Shown: positions 1 through 13,767 of the stretch, piece by piece
How the letters are laid out: each line of letters starts with the position of its first letter
Position numbering within the stretch: position 1 is the stretch's first letter
From: Phoronis australis
Taxonomy: Eukaryota > Phoronida > Phoronidae
DNA length: 64,000 nt
Assembly (NCBI GenBank): GCA_002633005.1
Contig: NMRA01000580.1
Span: forward strand, 3,180-67,179
Reading direction: 5' to 3'
Translations under genes and position numbers: made by a program
Notes under the pieces: model-generated
Databases searched by the model: none
What the model was told of the DNA's origin: nothing
Seen by the model: only the letters and a program-made list of their open reading frames with translations

Positions 1-3000
1 CCCCCCCCCTCGGCCTCCTGTTGCACACCAATGTCGATTTTGCGCCACTAATTCTAAGGGAGTCTACTAGGTGCAACCCCCTGCCAAGACCGTTGTTGCG
101 CACTTTGATACAATAGGATACTGGGCAGATCACGACTATTAGAAGAATCGACTAGTGACGACCTGAAAAGAAAAACGAAAGCACTCAATTTGGGACAGGT
201 GAACTCATGAAGGACGTAAACCAGGCAATTCAAGTACCATTCTACTATTTACATACTTAATTTTCTTTCTTAATGTATATTTAACCAGTTACAATTCATC
301 TATGTCGACCGTTTTCATTTCATTTCGTCATATATTTGCTACAGTTACGGAAAATAGTTCTTCCCACAGGTCTCTGCTGTTGGACATTACACACTTCTGC
401 TAACATTTAAAGTATGAACAGTCGCGAGTTTACTGAAGTCTCATTATAAGTACAGAAATGTTGTTGCAGAATAACAGTGACTATCTGAAGACAGGAATAC
501 ATAACAAAATAAAATATGGAAACACCAAACAAAAATCAAAACAACACTTACCTGTTGCAATAACGCCTTAAATGCGAACGTACTGACCGACTTGCATGAA
601 CGGAATGTTAGTTGAACATGTTAGTAGAACAAAACTGTCTCAATGAAATTTTCATGGTTGACAGGTTTAAGAAGATCCACCGTAGATTTCCGTATATAAG
701 TCCAGGAGAATATATGGCCAATTTGCGTATCTTAAATTTTTCCCTAAAATATACCTGGGATGCATATCTGAGAATAAAAATGCATGCTTGAAATCTAAAA
801 ATAATGCTATTCCCACTAGGATATAATTAGGGTGAGCTACAGTATTTATACTGTGTTCGTGTATTCGGCATTGCTGAGTATAGGCCCTGGTGTATTTTTA
901 CATAAGACGTTTGGTTTCCCCAACTTATATACGGAAATCGCTAGTAATACTTCCCAAAATTATTTACCCTTGCTGCAAGTAAGGCATCACCTCGGGTAAA
1001 AATAGAACAATAATAATTAGCAATGTAACAGTCAACACAATTAAACACACTTACAGCTGAAATGCCTCTAAAACTATATTAAGTAATACAAAAAACATGG
1101 TCTGTAGTTTAAGATCACGTTTCTTTTTTGTCTCAAAACTATCAACTGAAGGCGGTAACATAGACATGAAGACAAGGTCCTGTGGAAAGTAGATATGGAA
1201 CTCCGGTCGGAAACACCTATCAGGTTCCAGGCCCGTTGCATCGGACTCCAGGTCCTGTATTCTTGTTAGCCTACCCCTAGGACCACAAGAAGCAACGACT
1301 ACCAAATCTGATTCAACTGACTTGTCATTTTTCGAAATGATTGGTGGAGGATTTTCTTAGTCGCCGCAGACAGAGAGTGCCACAGGGTCCCGGTGTCCTT
1401 GTCGGGATTCATCTTAATCTCGGGACACCATGGAGTTCAGGGTGTTGTACCTCAGACGGTACAGCTAGGATGTGAATTAACAAGACCACAAGTACACAGA
1501 CCAGTGGATGAGCAAGCAAAATTGGGTCGCCGCAAGTTAAATCTTTTTAGGTTTACATCTGGGGTTAAGCTCGTAACGCTAGAACTTCGCTAAAAAGCAC
1601 GAATTCATGAAATTACGTGATGTATTGTGTTTTTTAATTGAAAGCGTGATTTTGGCCTGATTTTTGTATTTCCCAAGACAGCTACTGAACTCTACCCTAG
1701 TCTGCGATCGGGGGCGCAAGGGTGAGAATCTCACGAACACGCTAGACTTAAGACGTCGAGACGTATGGTGAGGCCTTGCAAACGAAGCACACGATCACAC
1801 TATCTTCTTTAGCGAGATTCTTGCATCTGCGATGCTTATCAGAGAGCAACAGACAATTTGTAAGGGTAGTGAAACGTGGTTACGTGGATGTACATTAGTT
1901 TTTGATATGTGTTGTAGCACACCGGCACTTACACAACATAGGACAGGGATGCAATGTCTCTGTAACAATTGCGTGTGCGCCGCACCCCTTTCTGAGTGCT
2001 GGGCCTTGCCCTGTGTTTGATTTTTAACCAGTTTTACTTTGGCTCCGTCTCATTCGGCTGCTGCTGTTCACTATCTACACTACTTTGAACGCGCGATATC
2101 CTACGGACATACTTAGCTGTGACCTATTGTATATGGGGGCCTAAACAAAAAATATTTCTCATCACGTCAAGAATAAAATCCAGACACGTCGTCGGGAGAT
2201 TTTAGCCACTAACAAGGGCATTTGCAAAGGCCAGGACGTTTTAAAAATAAAAACGCTTCCTAAACACGCAAGTTGAGGCGTGCAAGTTCAATGTCACAGT
2301 CGGAAGTTGAACAACACGGTCTAATTAAACCAGAGCACATGTTACGCTACAACAAAAAACTGCAGCCTTCCGTGTATTTCCCATTTGTATTTTCATCAGA
2401 AATTTTCGTCATAGCTAAAGCGCCAAACTCAAGCTAAACGCAAGACAATCGAGTAACGATCATGACATCGTCAAGACAAGGTAAAAATTACAAAGCCCGT
2501 TACCCCAATTCTCAGATTCAAGCCTTATCGAGTAGTAATCATCCCTTGAACGCTTTAGTGACACGGGAGTTGCGTCGATCCTAAATTAGCGTTTCTAAAA
2601 TTTTCCTTGTCCGAAAGTCGCGGGACAAAAATCCGACGTTTATGACATTGTCCGAAATTCGAGGATCGTTGAAAAACAGGTTTTGGACCTTGTACGAATT
2701 TCGTGGACCATGAAAAACTCATTTCGGAAATATTTATTCTTGGTCGAAAATGGCGGGCCGTCCGAAAATCACGCGACTTTACCGTACTCGTTTTCAGAAC
2801 ATTACCCGTTGGATGAGGATTCATCAAAAAGTAGTTTTTTAAGATTTTCATGAAACAATTTATTGCAACCAGAAATGAAATTATGACTACAGCATTTTTG
2901 AGAGTTCATCTCGAACATTCATATCCAAATGAATTTAGTCATGTTTTGCTGAATGTTGCTAAAAATGGTCACATGATCCAAATGAGGACAGATTGGTCAA

Positions 3001-3279
3001 TAATCAGAAGTCAATCTGTACATGCTTTCTTCTTTTATAAAATATTATACTTTTAGGGACTTGAAATGTATCGTTTTGTAGATACTTGACTAATTAAACA
3101 GACTTGTAGATAAGGTCCTGCATATTTGATAAATTTAGCATACAGATACTTATCAAATGCTGTAGAATTTTCGCTTTTGCAGTTTATTTTGTAAACGTTG
3201 TTCCTGGCCGACATTTTACGCAAGAGTGTACAAATTAAAGTAGCGTTAAAACCATGTCAACCTCTTCTTTTCTCTTCAG
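1..3279. other. Probable FNTA intron or upstream sequence, no exon seen
   Basis: The window opens on a run of C, as often seen next to an assembly gap. I see no exon with PFTA-type motifs on either strand. The ORFs here are short and compositionally random. The only structure I can support is a degenerate tandem repeat at about 2590-2790, listed separately. Confidence 0.5.
2590..2790. repeat. Degenerate tandem repeat with TCCGAAA-TCGCGGGA core
   Basis: A core like TTGTCCGAAAGTCGCGGGAC recurs about five times in diverged form, near 2608, 2652, 2690, 2740 and 2770, at a spacing of roughly 30-50 bases. Variants read ATTGTCCGAAATTCGAGGA, TTGTACGAATTTCGTGGA and CGTCCGAAAATCACGCGA. A 98-codon reverse ORF across it looks like a by-product of the repeat. 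Confidence 0.45.
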
Positions 3280-6200
3280 GCATCATCGTCATGTTCTTGT
3301 AGAATGGCTCCAAGATGGCAGCGCTGAGTTAGACTTTACTGAGAGTATACTGCGCGATGATGCAAAAAACTATCACGCCTGGCAACACAGGTTTGTTAGT
3401 CATGTTAGATAAATTGAAAAAGTGTACAATGTTTACGGTGGTAGATAGCCTTAATTTCTTTTCGTCAATACATAAATAATAAAGCATACTGATTGTGAGA
3501 CCACTTCACATATTTTTATTAGTAAAAACTGCTCTCTCTTAACTGATAAGAACTTTTCATATTATTAAAATTTGGTCGTAGAGGAGCACGAGTTATAACA
3601 GGGGCGGAAAATGTGTAGTCACTGGTATGAGCTTCAGATTTAAAAAAAAATAATTCTGTTGAATTTTGCCTCTTTGAACAAGTTAGTGTGTTAGTGCAAG
3701 TGAATAGGCTTATCAATATAGAGGAGTTGCTAGGGTGTGGCGTAATCATTTTTGTCCATATTCTAAGCATAACAGTTACTGTAGTGGTAACGTGTTTGTC
3801 AGTAGTCATATACATAACTACGTGATGTGGCCAACAGATGATGTGCTGGCAAGACTTAAATGTTAGTCAGTAATAATTGAAATTATTGTAACAGTTCGAG
3901 AATCACCTTCCATTTCAATCACCTTGAGCTTCAGCTGGTTCTCTTTCCCTTTCTACAGACAATGGGTCATCAGAGAGTTCAATCTTTGGGATCAGGAACT
4001 AGACTTTGTCAACAGTTTGTTAGAGGAAGATCTCCGCAACAACTCGGCATGGAACCAGCGTTACTTTGTAATCTCCAATACAACGAAATATACCAACGAG
4101 GTGCTTCAAGGGGAGGTCAGGTACGTACACCAAACTTTAAGCTGTTTTAAGTTTACTGACCTTCATATGGAACTCGTTAAAGTATTGTTAATTAAATCAG
4201 AGCTGTATGTTGGCACTTGTTGTCCTAAATTGTTGTAAATATGATCCTGATGATGCCTAATGAAAAGACGAAACGTTGAATTGAACATGAACTTTTTTTT
4301 TTGTGCGGCGATCGTCCGGTTTTTAATCATTAAAGTATGCATGCGCAACCCTGAGCAAAGGTTTTTGGAAAAAATGGCTCTCGAACCAGGTTGCTATGAA
4401 AACCTAGTCACTTGAACTTTGTTTTCCATGAATTTGCAAAAAAATACTTTTAGATTTTGCCTTTCTTCCGTTAATCAAATTCTAAATATATCACGGCAAA
4501 TGATGAAAACTTTACGATATCTCAATGTTCACAGTACGAACGGAAATCGGACCAAATAGACAACCCCTCCCATCTGAGTAGGGAACAAGTAGACACCAGT
4601 GCCCAGTTGCATTGAACCATCCCAAATATGGACACAACTAAGTTCCCTAAATCATATGCATTTTTGTGTTGTTTTACTTACAAACGTTTTTCAGCCATCG
4701 TCTTGTATTTTATATGCACTCTTCCACTAATATCTAAAATCCTTATTTCAATGAAAGCAAATGGGGACTTATTCTTTAAATTAGACACATTGTCTGAGAA
4801 GATCTTCCGTATTATTTTACTTTTAATAATATTGAGAATTCAAAATTAGAGTTTATAAATATTCTCAGTTTCCACCAAAGACAAAAAATGACTTTATTTT
4901 AGTAAATGAAATAAAACTAGAAAGGGCAACCTATGTTTCCACAAGTCCATGCAGTGAAAAGCTAAGCCATATAGTTCGGGTAGTCTGGTAGAAAAGGCCC
5001 AAATCAAAAATCAATCTGTTGGACGGAACAAAGGTTTGTTGCAGCTTTAAAACTGCCAGACTTAAATTGTTATCACTAGGATTCTCAAATGCGTAGATTG
5101 TCAAGAGCTTGTTCTGTATTGCATGCTCTTTGGTTTAAATTTTTCAACACTTGTCTTTTATGGGAATTATTTTCTCTGGCAGGATTATCATTACAAGTTG
5201 CAGTCACTTAGTAATGCGGTCACACAAACACAAATGAAAATTCCCAGCACCCTCTGATGATCATGTCTGTGGCTGAATTGCCATCGGGGAGAGTATCGAT
5301 TCTGTTATTGGAGAGGAATCGGAGAGAGTTTCATTGTGAAGATTCCATACACTGGAGAATTCATAACTGGGATACAGTGTAGCTACATTTTAGATAAGTT
5401 CCATACATGTATTTTATGAACGGGGATTGTCACATCATGTGCTTATATGAATTCTGAACTAAAGCAGTTTGCATGTGAAACCTTATGCTTGACTCTTTTT
5501 ACGTGGAACTTGTTTCATCAAAATTATGATGTTGGCTTTTTATTTAATATCTTGCTCCTTCAGGGGGGTCTTCTTACTGGTCAAGAAACAATGTAACGTT
5601 TTGTGTGAATGGAGCTTTGTGGGTAAATCTTTGTAAATAAATCTGTCCAAAATATATCAACTACTCTTGGGGAATTCATTTGTGTGGTACAGTTGCATAT
5701 GTGGGATTGAGTCAGCTGCTCTGCTATTCAATAATTCAAACTCGTATACGCATGATGAACAGCGTTGTTACCAGGATGTGATGAAGCAAATGTCAGTGGC
5801 CACTGTGTTAAAATGATTTACCACGACTGTTCTTTTTTCATTTCAAATTCAAAACCTTGGCCAGTATTATTAAACCGGGGGAGCATGCATGACATTTATA
5901 CATGTTTGATCATCTTGTCTTTGTTTTCAGTTTTACTCAGCACATGATTCAAAAAGCTCCAAACAATGAGAGCCCATGGAGTTATTTACGAGGGTAAGAT
6001 TCAGCGTGAAGTTGTGAATATCCAGTTAAACTGACAGAACATTTGTGAAAACTTCTTGAAGGAAAGAATCTGGTTTCTGAGTAATTTAGCAAGTGTTGTA
6101 TTATGTTATACTCTGTTATATTATTATGTAACAATTGACTTTCGACAAGGTCAATATGTTGGTTTTAGACCTCAAAATTGTGATGATGACCAAGGCGGAG

Positions 6201-7503
6201 CTAATTGGTCTGTTACAAATTAGCAGACAATGTCTAGACTAGTCGCGGACGCATTTCCAACGGATTACACTAAATGTTCTGTATTTACTGACATATTGGC
6301 CACAAATTCGAAATAACTTTATCCAGCTAATAGAGCCATCAAGGAATTTTGGTTATCATCGGTTTGTCTAACTATTCCACTGGTCCTAGCAAAGAATAAA
6401 GTGCACAAGAATTATCACTCAAATGTTATCTATTAAATTTCATCTGTTCGCCAGAGTGTGTGCTAAACAAGTGAATAGTTGCCAAATATTTATCTATGAC
6501 CAGTCATTTAATTCAAGTTTTTGAATTTCAGCATCTTGGCAGACCATGATATTAGCCGGTATCCTACTGTGGAGGAGTTTTGTCAGGAATTGTACGCAAA
6601 AAATATACGTTCACCCCATCTATTGTCTATGATGATCAGCCTCTATGAAGATAGACTTGAGTTGAATCATGAAGACAAGAGTGCAAACTTAACTAAGGCT
6701 TTGGAGGTTGGTTATGTTGTGAAATGGGGTATTGTAAACTTAAGGTCTTCATTACATCACCAGGTGGAGCTGTCATTTATTTTATTTGGTTTGGGAGGGA
6801 GTTGTTGGCAGCTGACAGGTGGTAATCATAGGCTGTATGAGTAATGTAAACATATTCTGAATGACTCATGTTTTTAAAAAACGCAATTTTCACACACAGT
6901 TGCTTTAACAAATTTTCGAAAAAGTTAACAGTTACAAAAAACATTGAAAATCCTGAAAAGAGGGTCAGTAATGCTCAAAGCTTAACTTTGGTGTAGTCAG
7001 ATCTGGTTTTATGAAGCGACCCCTAGTGGGAAGAGAAAGGAAACAAACTCCAACCTCGTGCACCTGAGGTAGTTTCATTAATTTTTTATTATTATTTAAA
7101 TTTCTATTGTTAAACAATTGAAATTAGTATGATTGTTTCCTTCTGTTTATCTGTCTAAAGCTTAAAACTTGATCACTTTTCTCTACATTACTGAAATTTT
7201 CCTTTGTGATAAGAATTTTATTTCTGTTGTTAAGTACTGGTATTACTAATCAGAGAACCATATTATTAGCCATTCCTACCAAAATTTGGCTGCTTCGATT
7301 CAATGGCAGTTGTAAATTCTTAATAAAACTTCCAATTCATCTTTCTGTGCATAACTTATTTTTTGCATTTAATTTTTTTTTTTTGCTATTTTTAATTTTT
7401 CTTCTTTCAGCTGTGCGAAGCTCTCAGCACAAACTTTGACACCATCAGAGCACAATATTGGAAGTATATTGCGGGGAACATGTCGGCCAAGTACGGTCCT
7501 TGA
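3280..7503 (+). CDS. FNTA: Protein farnesyltransferase/geranylgeranyltransferase-1 alpha subunit, 3' five exons
   Basis: The exons are 3280-3390, 3959-4120, 5931-5993, 6532-6706 and 7411-7503 (TGA at 7501). All junctions are GT-AG and the phases agree, giving about 200 residues. The product is the helical alpha subunit shared by cytosolic farnesyltransferase and geranylgeranyltransferase type I. It pairs with a beta subunit to prenylate CaaX proteins such as Ras and Rho. The PFTA-repeat signatures are clear: [31 protein letters not shown] and [11 protein letters not shown]. The last exon ends with [13 protein letters not shown] and then a short tail. The first visible exon starts on the third base of a codon (W before HHRHVLVEW), corresponding to about the middle of the roughly 380-residue animal protein. 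The N-terminal half must therefore lie upstream of the window or be lost from the assembly; I found no matching exon in 1-3279. An AATAAA at 8100-8105 is a possible poly(A) signal. Intron 2 (4121-5930) holds a MITE. The family call is secure from the motifs. Confidence 0.95.
4606..4960. mobile_element. MITE family A, copy 1 (3' end decayed)
   Basis: The left end reads AGTTGCATTGAACCATCCC and then AAGTTCCCTAAATCAT. It matches the terminal inverted repeat of the better copy at 35582-36009. The AT-rich interior also matches, for example the stretch around TGTGTTGTTTTAC followed by a CTCTTTGACT-like part. The right end is lost after about 4960. It lies in FNTA intron 2. Confidence 0.6.
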
Positions 7504-10420
7504 AGAGAAGGCACGACTGAAAATATTAGTGTAACATTACACCAAGTCTGTGTTATGTTTAACTGACCATTGTGAAATCAGTGCTGCCGGAAAGTTTGAT
7601 GCTCGGATTTCCATTTTCTCACATGATTGCGTGATGAATGTTTCCAGAGAGAGACACCACTCTTATGTCATTGTGACCAATTGAGAAACATGTCCTAGTC
7701 CTGTTCAGTATTGCATTATTTGATTTCTGATTTCTTGGTAAATCCACAATTGCTTTGCTTGTGTCTTCTGTGAGCTGGTCAGTCAGTGTCTCCATATACA
7801 TCTCACATTTTTAATCATGGTAATGTGATACGTCATTGTTGTGTAATTTGGTATTGTCATTTTAATTACAATAGAATATTCACTGTGAATGTTAAATTGT
7901 TGCTTTTCCTTCGATTTTGGACTTGGAGGGGATAACCAGAAGGCATGGTGGCTTAGAATTTTGCAGATGTTTGTAAATTACTGGTGTCCTTCACACTCAG
8001 TGAATGTAGTTCTTTGTGAATCCTGCTCATAAGTATACCAGTCTCACTTGGCCTGTATGAGTAAATGGCTTACAAAGTGCTTAGGGTCCTGTCTGAGAAA
8101 ATAAAAGATCTGGTGAGAAGTGGAAGCTTAGGATACGAGAACCTATTGAGATCCAAGTCCATAGACCTAGTCATAACAGAGGTCCAGGACTTAATCCACA
8201 TTGGCGAATCCAGTACTGTTTGTATTGTTTTATTCTACTACAACAGAGGATGAACCGGTGGTGAATCAACCGAAAACGATATGGACAAAGCGGCTGTACA
8301 CTTTCGGTCTGATTTATTTGGTTCCAAAAAGAATCTTCACTTTATATTTTATCATTTAAATGGAACCCAGTAATATACATAGTCTCAGTGAAAAGATTAT
8401 TACGGTATGGTCATGTGTCATATTTTTATTTTTTCAGTATAGTCACACGTGCAACTGAATTTTTTCATGTAAGACGTGCGGCACATAATTAATTTTCAAT
8501 TAAGTTTCGTGCAATATCTAACATCACGCAAACATGAATTTGAAAACTTAGTTGAGTGAACGGGTATAGCCTCGATTCTTGTAGCTATGTAGGCCTAAAT
8601 ACAAATAAACTGAACGAAAACAACGTTTCTATACGATACCAGCGTGCGTTCAGTAACCTACGCCTAGGACCTAGCTAAAATCTAGCCAAAACGACGTCAT
8701 TCTCATTTAAAATACACTGCCACATCTTAGTTGCACGACAACAGTACGGGTCCCCAAATTTTTTTGCATATTTGTCGTTCTTTACTTACAGATTGTAATA
8801 TTTTTCTACCATATCTATGAACTGCCTCTTTGACTCCTCATTTTCTAATGATATAACTAAAATCTGAACCCTAAGTTGTTGAAAACGAATGGGGACTTAC
8901 GAGCGTGGCCTGAAAAGGTTCCCACCAGTAGGTCTACTCATTATTTTATTGAGAATTCAACGTCCGACTCTCGCTTTGTATCAAAGCCAAAAATTGACTT
9001 CAATAATGAAATTACAACAGTATGAAAAAGGGCATTCACTTCAATAACAAGTCCACAAGCATGTTTTAGATTTAGGGACCTTAGTCCCTATTTGGGACTG
9101 TTGCAACCGGGGACGTCTATCACGCTGGTGTGCGTTCAGTGGCCGCTATGACCCAACATGGGACCTACTAGCCGCTAAAACCTAGTCCAAGTCACGTGTT
9201 TTTATTTAAAATACACGGCAATATCTCATGTAATCTCGCGAAGTTTTGCTTTTTAGCGAGGTCCAAGCGTTACTGAACGGGAGGCATGTCTGTACAGCCT
9301 ATGGTTGTTTCCGTTTCTGTTCCTTCAGATATAGGATTCTGTGGCTGTCTGATCGAAGTTCGTCGGCGAAGTGGGTTAACAGGTCACTGATTGACACTAC
9401 CACCATCTGAACTGGGCCAACGCAAAGGTCAACGATACTCCTCGCTGATAACAGAGCGATCTGTGTCGTTGAGAGGTAAGCGAAAAGAACAGATTCTTTC
9501 AAAATCGGCTTATAAACTCGCCTCCAGCACTTTCGCAGTAGAAATTGGTCGCGACTTGCAAGGAAGTCTAGGAGTATACCTAATTTGTGAATATGCTAAG
9601 CTTCCTGTGACTTAGGCAATGACCATGCCTACCTGTGACTGTGTCGTGACAATACGTATACTCGGGAACCCAATGGTCGTCCGCCTAAGCATAAAACCGA
9701 CTTGCTGTTGTACTCACCGAATTATTCCACTTCAAAGTTATGATCTGAATAGGATTCGATTTAACTCTCACAGATATACCGCATTCATCGATTCGGAAGT
9801 TTTCTTTAATTTGTGCCGAGTTATTTCAAATGTGCACTGCCTTCGGCAGCCATTTTATTGTGACACCTAAGTTCGTCATATGCTGCCCCCTTTTGTAAAA
9901 ACTGAGAAACATGCAGAAAAAGGCCAACGAAGTAATGAAAATTGCAACAGCCTGTTTTTATTGACATAAACTCGATTTGAAGCTTTGATGTTGAGCTCTG
10001 CACTGTGGTTTCCAATAAAAGCCAATTGGACAACATTTCAATGCAGTTTAATGGTGAATGCGTGAGGCAAAAATGTTAAGAACCCAGCGTATCGCATTTG
10101 TCTGCGGATTTTTCCTTTGGCCTTCTAGATCCTACTAGTGCCTGGGACAAACAGATACATTGCATAAACAAACCCTGGATCATGTTTTGTGTCCCGTCGG
10201 AAGAAAATTTAAATTCGAAAACATCTTCTGAAAACGCACAAAAAAGTGTATTAGTAAAATCTACTGATTTTTAAGTGGTTTTAAAAAACAATCGGTAAAC
10301 TCACCGATTTTTGTCTCATTACTTTGATACGTGTCTCTTCCGATAAGTTAGTACCTAACGTGCACACGAGCACTCCAAATTGGAACGCTAAGTCCCGCGT
10401 GGTTGCGCTGCACGCGAAAC
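7504..10420. other. Intergenic: FNTA 3' UTR and MITE, otherwise nothing recognised
   Basis: After the FNTA stop there is a probable 3' UTR, with AATAAA at 8100. MITE family A copy 2 lies at 8730-9110. The ORFs at 9299-9870 on both strands do not resemble a known family and I do not call them. Confidence 0.5.
8730..9110. mobile_element. MITE family A, copy 2
   Basis: The right end reads TAGATTTAGGGACC, then TAGTCCCTATTTGGGACTG and TTGCAACC. Its reverse complement matches the left end of the 35.6-kb copy. The left end here is worn (GTTGCACGACAACAGTACGG, then GTCCCCAAAT). The interior shares GCATATTTGTCGTTCTTTAC and CCTCTTTGAC with the other copies. Confidence 0.65.
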
Positions 10421-10423
10421 AAG

Positions 10424-10457
10424 ATGGCGGACGACCTTTGGAGCCTGACGACAATAG
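10424..10457 (+). CDS. Candidate first coding exon after an AAGATGGCGG start
   Basis: ATGGCGGACGACC sits in the context AAACAAGATGGCGG, which is both a good animal start context and a YY1-type core promoter motif. After 34 coding bases (MADDLWSLTTI plus one base) it meets a strong donor, G|GTAAGC. I could not find the exon it joins. Splicing to the acceptor at 13757/13758, just before the aldo/keto reductase ATG, would be out of frame and make a short upstream ORF ending inside reductase exon 1. It may be the reductase 5' UTR exon or the start of an unrelated or non-coding transcript. Confidence 0.35.
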
Positions 10458-13400
10458 GTAAGCGGACTATATTTATCGTGCTCTTGGACTTTTGGAGGCC
10501 TTGGAGGGGTCTAACAAGACTCTAACATCTGTGTCAGGAATGTTAAACTTTTAGTTTTTTGTGGAGTGAATGCGTAACTTGCTGTTTGTGCAGCAGATGG
10601 CTTTAATTTGCTGGTTGACGATATATTACACAATAAAGATTAGTACAGTATCCTATCAAGCCACTATCAAAGGGCTGTCAAGAGTGTTTGTGCATGGTGT
10701 TTTGATTGTGCTATATGCTGAGAGTTGTGTCCATAGTCAGTGAATGTCACTTATTGTTCTCGTGCGGTCTTACCTTTACGCATAACTTAAATACACGCTG
10801 TAGAACAGAGGCCAGAGCGCCAAACGCAGACGTCCTGCATGCAGCGGGATAACACGAAGAGAGAGAGAGAGAGCAGTCCCATGATTCCCCAGTCACGTGA
10901 CAATACTAGAACTCACAACATCCAGCCACTGATGGAAACCCATGGACGAACATGAACACACGAGACAACATGAAAGACGAGACCACACAAACCAACATTC
11001 ACAACAGTGCTCTGCGAACTTCTGCTTGTTACAAATGTGCCATATTTGTGCCTGGACATATACACACGTACCCCTCCCCCCACACATACCTTATTGTGCC
11101 TGCGTCTGCGATCGTTCCCTATAGGACCATTTCTAGAAAATTGATCAATAATGTACTTCACAGAATTCTATCCAAAGTCCGAAGACAATGTTGCATCAAT
11201 TATAACCAAAGGGATTTACAAGACAAGACAGATGGGTCCCTGATTTGAGAACCAGTTACTCCCACTGAATAATGTCTGTTATTCAGTAGTAGTCACACTG
11301 CTTGGTCAATCCGGGACTCTTTATCCAACTGTTGCACACACTCAGTGACAGTGGCACTAGTGGCAGGTCTGTTATGCTGGTGACCTGGCCAGATTACCTG
11401 GCCCATAATTAGGCAACTTCTACGATAACATTTGGGGTTTTATTACCCAACGCCAAAGCGAGTTTAAATCAGTCTGACTAACCCGTCCTAATCGATTCAC
11501 AAATCAGCGCGCGTGGCTTTGATGTGCTGAGGAATTTGCTGGATACTCTGGGGTGTACACTGAGTGCATGCTTTTCCATCCACTTGCGTGCACATCCTGT
11601 TAGCGTAAGTGTTGCCTAAGGTCAGTTCAGAGAATGGTACTGCAAACTGGACATCATGCTTGGCACACGTAATTACATACCATGACAAGCCAACTCTAGC
11701 CTGATCCACAGCAATGACAACCTTTCAGTTCTTCCCTAGGGATAAAGTAGACTAGTATAGGCCCTACTAGTATGTGGACCACCAACAGAGCCTCTGTATA
11801 GTCAATACAAAACCTGTAGTTTTGCGCTGGAACTGAGACCCCTTCGACATCATTATTTATTAGCGGCACTTGGTGTTAAGTACAGTGATAACCCTTGGAC
11901 ACTTGAGCAAGTTGAGTGAAAAGGTACTTGTGCCTTCTGATTGAGGTGGAAATTAATTCCCCCACCCCCAGCACTACTGCTTCTAACACTGAGGCTTTTA
12001 ATCGTTTTTATGAACGCGAAGCACAGTCATTATGGTAGACTATAGACTATTATTGTGGACAAAAAAACATTTGGAATTAAACAAATTTCTACAGTTTCTA
12101 AGTAGTACGGAGTCCTGCGATGGATCTTCTTAAAATTTGACAAGTATTTCACCTGGAACAAAGAGTACGCGGCAACAGAGTCGGACACAATTTGTGATTA
12201 CGACATTAAGCGGCCATAAACTATTATAGTGAACATCTGCATGTGCATACTGGCAAATTTTCAAAATCCATAAACCAATAATTTTCGTTGCAGCGGTATT
12301 CAGCTGTAAAAGTCGATATAGTATGGTGTTTGATTTTTAAAAACTGATGAACTGATAAACTAAAAGTCACAAACATTGGTCAGGTATTTAAAAGAAACAA
12401 CTCTGCATATTGACATAAACTTGGACGCTGCTCATAATTAACAGTTATATCACATGGTTTATTCTTTTGGCTTACCAATAAACTACATCACGACAAAGAA
12501 AAGCAACACACAGTGACCAAATTAGATGTCAACAGCTTTCAAGACGGCACTGGTTGCCCAGTCATGTTGAACTATTTTAGTGGAGGAGTAACACGTTAAC
12601 GGAAAAATGTGATATTTGCAAGAATGTGCAATGGTAATCAGCTGGCTATGAAACATGTTAAGACTAACACCTGCTTCATAGTCAATGAGATGGTTCGTCC
12701 AATGGATTAGTTGGGTTGATGGATGAGAGCTGACTACCGAGTAGTTTCGCTGATGATCAAAATCTGCCAATTTTTGTAGTGGCTCTTCAAACTTAAAAAT
12801 AAAATCAAACTATAGCAACCTGGCAAGGAAAAAAACAAAGTAGACTTCGATGAACACCCGTGTGAAACATTTAAAACCAACAGTTGTTTGGGAAATGACC
12901 CTTTGTCAAGATGAACCAAAATTTGCAGTTTTAGTTATTTACGTAATATTTAAATTGTGCCAAACCTTAAATCATACTTTGGACATTTCAGGGTGTAACT
13001 CTGTGCAAATGCTTTCAGTGTAGCTGTAGAGAAAGTAGCCAGTAGTGCTAATGATTATAACCTTTCCGTTTCATTAGATGAATACAAAGAGCATGTTGAA
13101 TAGGCATTATAAAAGTTGTCTGAGGGCAAAGGGAATCTTGGCAGTGATCAGTGTAATAGATAATTAAATTCTCCATGCGCCATGTCAAAGATTGAAGGGC
13201 ACTTTTTTATTTTCAGACGGGTCAGGATCAAGTGAAGGCTGTGCCGCTTTATGACAATTTATTTTTTGCAGCGATCTCTCTATTTTGAAACATTTATGAA
13301 GAGTGACTTGTATGTTTGTACTGGGGATGAGACCGCACCTATTAATGGTTCATCAAATCTGTCTAATGCTGTGCCCTCTGGTGGCAATTCTATGTCATGG

Positions 13401-13757
13401 CATTCAGCTGTTTCTCTCTAACCACTTCAGTGAGTGTTGTGAATGTGAAATTTTAGTCCTATGTTCCTATTACACATGTCAAATGTCATTAGTGCTACAT
13501 CTTGTGATGTCCACCTGAGTTCGTATACCATACTGCTTGTTCAATGTTTCATTTGTTACAGGATTTCTCTGACAATTTTGGAACGGCCTGTGTTGTGCCT
13601 CCTAGAGGCTATTTTAAGGTTATCAGTATTGCTCCCTCTTGTGGGTTTATCATCTTTTGTAAATCTGTGCTATATGCGATGCACGCAGTGGGCACAAATC
13701 AGATGCTCTACGTTGCTCACTGTGTATATTAATATGCCATTGGTTTATCCTTTTTAG
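10458..13757. other. Stretch without a supported gene
   Basis: There is a short GA repeat at about 10857-10876. The ORFs here overlap each other on both strands without family motifs. It could be the first intron of the reductase gene, if 10424-10457 is its leader exon. Confidence 0.4.
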
Positions 13758-13767
13758 TTTGTTGGCC

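Noticed and set aside
9299-9870. Overlapping ORFs on both strands at 9.3-9.9 kb
   Set aside because: No motif, no convincing splice context; a brief likeness to retroelement RNase H wording did not hold beyond a few residues.
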